Shown in pieces: positions 61,164 to 64,000 of a stretch of 64,000 nt of DNA. The notes beneath the pieces are model-generated. The model was not told the origin of the DNA. It saw only the letters and a program-made list of their open reading frames with translations, and made no database searches. Source of the DNA: Artocarpus heterophyllus. Lineage: Eukaryota > Streptophyta > Magnoliopsida > Rosales > Moraceae. The DNA lies in NCBI GenBank assembly GCA_025403435.1, contig CM046327.1, forward strand, positions 18,924,794-18,988,793, written 5' to 3'. Each line of letters opens with the position of its first letter. Within the stretch, counting starts at the first letter, position 1. The position numbers and the translations under genes are program-made.

Positions 61164-63966
61164 TCAAAGGCAACTTACATTACATCTGATAAAATCCCAA
61201 GGTCCACAGCCAGTTTTTTTGGCTACAAGCATTATAAACTTGTATGCCTTTTCTTCTTTTCCTTCTCTTTTGGGATTTCTGATCCTCACATATTCACTAG
61301 CTAGAAATTCTTCCTCTGCACACAGGTCAATCACTTTCACTTTCGTCCCCGGCATCTCCGTTTGGCTCTCCTCCACAGGTCAAAGAACCACCAGCTGAAC
61401 ACGTGGTAGCACATGTTTTAGTAACAGAGAAAATTTAGTGTCAATGAGTCAGTGTGTCACATAATTCAAAACCTTAGAGTTGTCGAATTTATAAGAACCT
61501 ACCTTGAGAACGACGGCGATTTGCATCATAATCAGCATTTCGGAAAATGGAAACTTTAAATGAAAATTCGACCCTATCAAGAAGCTCAAAAGCGCAGACA
61601 TCGCGCACTTGTAAATTATTGTCCTCTACAAATGCTCTCCAGCCAGCAGAGGCTATACGTGTAGATTTCCCCTTTTTTTCGAAGCTTGTGCATAACTGAG
61701 CAGGCCAAGATCTGGCCTTTGAAACCAAAAGGACATTACCTTCATAATCCTTAATGTATCTCCTAGCAAAGCATCGTGGTACATTCTGCAAAATAGAATG
61801 CAAAAGGAGCAATAATTTAACACAAAAAAGAAAAAAAAAATAGTACATAACATGTAATACTCACCACATATCGTTGGGAACCTTTGGATGCGCCGATGTA
61901 GGTTGGTTGGATAACAATCATGAAGAAAGGTTTTTGAGACTCAAAGGGAGTTCTTTGAAGAATTCGAGCTTTTTCACGGGGGGAGATGGGTGCTTTTGAG
62001 CTTCCACTGTCGCGGAAAATTTCAACCTCAAACAAGATCTTCACATGATTACGCAGAACAAATACACAAACATCACCAACTCCCAAGTTATTCTTTCGGG
62101 CAAAGGCCTTCCAGCCAAAGCAGAATTTGGCTATTGAAGACCCATTATGTGCTTCAAAAGAATACTTCACAGGCCAAGTTCTCCCACCCGGAACCTTGAG
62201 GACCACATTTGATTTATTTTTGAGATGCTTCCTTGAAAATTTAGCAGGAAGAGTCTAAAGAAATCCGAAAGGAAGGAACATTAAGCAAATTATGATAACA
62301 CAATTTAAGGGAGATGAAAATGTTCTAAATTCGGCTGCGTTAAGTAAGCAATATCTTTCACTTATTTTCCATCAATCTCACAAATTTAACTAAACAAAAA
62401 ATTTGTTGGCATATGAAGCACTTAAAAAGGTAGCTTACCAAAGTTGTACTAGAAGATGATTTTATTTGAACCTTGACAAAGGGGTGCTTAGATTTGAAAC
62501 CACTCGCCTTCTGAAGAGCTGTTGTTCTTTCAGTTCCTTCTATCGGTTTTGTACCCCGAATAGTCTCTGATCTTCCTTGCCTTCTAATTATAGGTTCAGC
62601 AATGTCATTTTCAGCACCCCAATTGTGTTTCCCTATACAATGATTGTAAAGTTCACAACAAATAATACAGAGTGAATAACACGAAATCGTCCAATTTAAA
62701 AGCTCGACTGGATGATAAAAAGAAAATTTACATGCCTTTCATATCCGGGCTACCATTTTTCAAATCCCTTTCACTTTTAGGCCTGTCAAGAACAGTCTCA
62801 GAGGCTTCAAGTTTGGTATGAGCTTTATCAGTTGGACTGGTTCTCGTTCTCTTCCGAGGCTGCAAATTCGTTAGCGGAGTTTTCTCTGCTCTTTTTTGGC
62901 AGGGCAAAGAATCATCCAATATTTCAACAAAACCATCTTTGACAAGATCCCCCTGAGGTACCAGGAGTTTGCTATCAGTATTGGACTCATGAGCATGGGC
63001 AGGAATGCAAGGATAATCTATCTCCACTGTTGTTCTGTCACAAATTGCGGCACTAAATTTGGAATTCCCTTTGTATCGAAAAATTAGCAGGTCGCCTCTC
63101 TGTATGGAATAATGTTTTACGAACTCTGGCCATCCCATCTTGAACCAGACTTTGCCATCATCATGTTTCAACAACCTCATTTTCCATTCTGAACCACACC
63201 GGAGCTTAATAAGCACCACATTTGACAAAGTTTCTCCGAATTTCCTCACAAATTTTTGGGGAATCCGCTGAAAAAAAAAGTTTGTCTCACAATGCTTCTA
63301 AAATATATACTGGATTCAAGCTTAAGCAAGATATTAAGCTTTTTAATTAAGAACAGTAGAAAACTCTCATATGCTAAAGTAAAGCAAAAAAAAAAGTTGC
63401 TACAATGTAAAGCTCTTACATACTACAGTGTTTATAGTTCTATCCATCACGTCAAATACCATGTAATATTATCAAGATATATAGGAATCATCATGATGGT
63501 ATTATGCAAGATATTAAGGAAAGAAACATAGGCAAAAATATGTAAATTAAGAGAAAAGGTTATTCTATGGCACGTTTTCAACGTAGTAACAAAAAAACAA
63601 AAAATACACCAAGTAAAAACTGCTTGATATTTCACAATAAAATACAAGCATAAACATCCACAAGATATGCTTGTCCGTACAAAATTCCCAGAAGTAATAT
63701 TCTTTAAAAACTACGGAGAAATGAAATTTACAATGAAGCACAAAATTGCAATAATTAAAACAAATATAAGATTTTATATTTTCAATCCTAACTAGGAAAT
63801 ATAGCAAACAACAAATAAGAGTCTATGATTTTCCCCCCCCAAAAAAAAAAAAAAAACAGAGAGAGAGATGGAAGCTTACAAGCTTGTTCTCTTGAAGAGT
63901 CTCTTGAAGAATTATCTTGAAAAAATATGGAGACCTTGGAGAAATTGGCCGATTGTTGTTTGCCAT
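61164..63966 (-). CDS. B3-domain transcription factor, REM type, three B3 domains (copy F, intact)
   Basis: Six exons: 63966-63880, 63267-62736, 62632-62439, 62254-61865, 61785-61503, 61315-61164; phases agree, 1638 nt, 545 residues. B3-1 spans about 15-110 (SPYFFKIILQETLQ, then RIPQKFVRKFGETLS). B3-2 begins with HPFVKVQIKSSSS (exon 3) and runs through LPAKFSRKHLKNKSN to VGDVCVFVLRNH. B3-3 (about 379-480) is KPFFMIVIQPTYIG..NVPRCFARRYIKDYEGN..FELLDRVEFSFKVSIF. The C-terminal exon (CAEEEFLASEYVRIRNP..) is unlike that of copy B but matches the broken copy A. Intron 2 seems to use a GC donor (AAAG|GCATGT). The intron that splits the B3-2/B3-3 linker in copies B and D is absent, and the linker is shorter. 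Intron 1 holds a MITE-like copy (63350-63465). It is more diverged than B and D, so an older branch of the cluster. Confidence 0.85.
63350..63465. mobile_element. MITE-like element, GTGAGAGCTTTA family (fifth copy) in copy F intron 1
   Basis: AAACTCTCATATGCTAAAGT, GTTGCTACAATGTAAAGCTC and a CAAATACC end match the other copies. Confidence 0.4.
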
Positions 63967-64000
63967 TTCTGGAGCTTCAAAAGCTTGAAAACACAGGGAC

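Overview
This is nuclear DNA of a flowering plant, most likely a eudicot. It is AT-rich, its genes carry introns with GT..AG borders, and the repeats are plant types (Copia and Gypsy LTR elements with initiator-Met tRNA primer sites, SINE-like and MITE-like elements). I cannot name the species.

The window is a tandem cluster of B3-domain (REM type) transcription-factor genes with one unrelated housekeeping gene inside it. From left to right: a decayed REM fragment at the left edge (1-348, minus); a solo LTR, short tandem duplications and a SINE (1.3-2.6 kb); an 11-exon gene on the plus strand for an Spb1-type pre-rRNA 2'-O-methyltransferase (4390-10900); a REM pseudogene whose last exon is split by about 10 kb of nested transposons (11768-23858, minus); a repeat-filled gap (23.9-29.7 kb); an intact three-B3 REM gene (29702-32832, minus); a deleted REM pseudogene (35.2-36.0 kb); an 8.65 kb LTR retrotransposon with no gag-pol that carries a cDNA-like copy of a LOG cytokinin-activating gene and a second small ORF (37158-45806); a truncated Copia LTR (45.9-47.8 kb); a lone REM first exon (47.8-47.9 kb); a nearly intact REM gene with a late frameshift (50947-53620, minus); another REM pseudogene (55.7-56.6 kb); and an intact REM gene at the right edge (61164-63966, minus).

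The seven or eight REM copies come from local duplication. About 2.5 kb around 32.7-35.2 kb recurs at 47.8-50.9 kb, and about 1.5 kb upstream of the copies at 36 and 56.6 kb is also shared. A CACGTG G-box stands in the same upstream context before several copies. Only two copies (29.7-32.8 and 61.2-64.0 kb) look fully open.

The main findings are the LTR element with captured coding sequence; the nested insertion that gives a REM gene a transposon-coded tail; a lesion in SPB1 exon 6 that a shifted splice acceptor can bypass; and a palindromic GGCAGGCCGAA array in the leader and LTRs of the young Copia element. All homology calls rest on reading translated sequence by eye; no database search was run.
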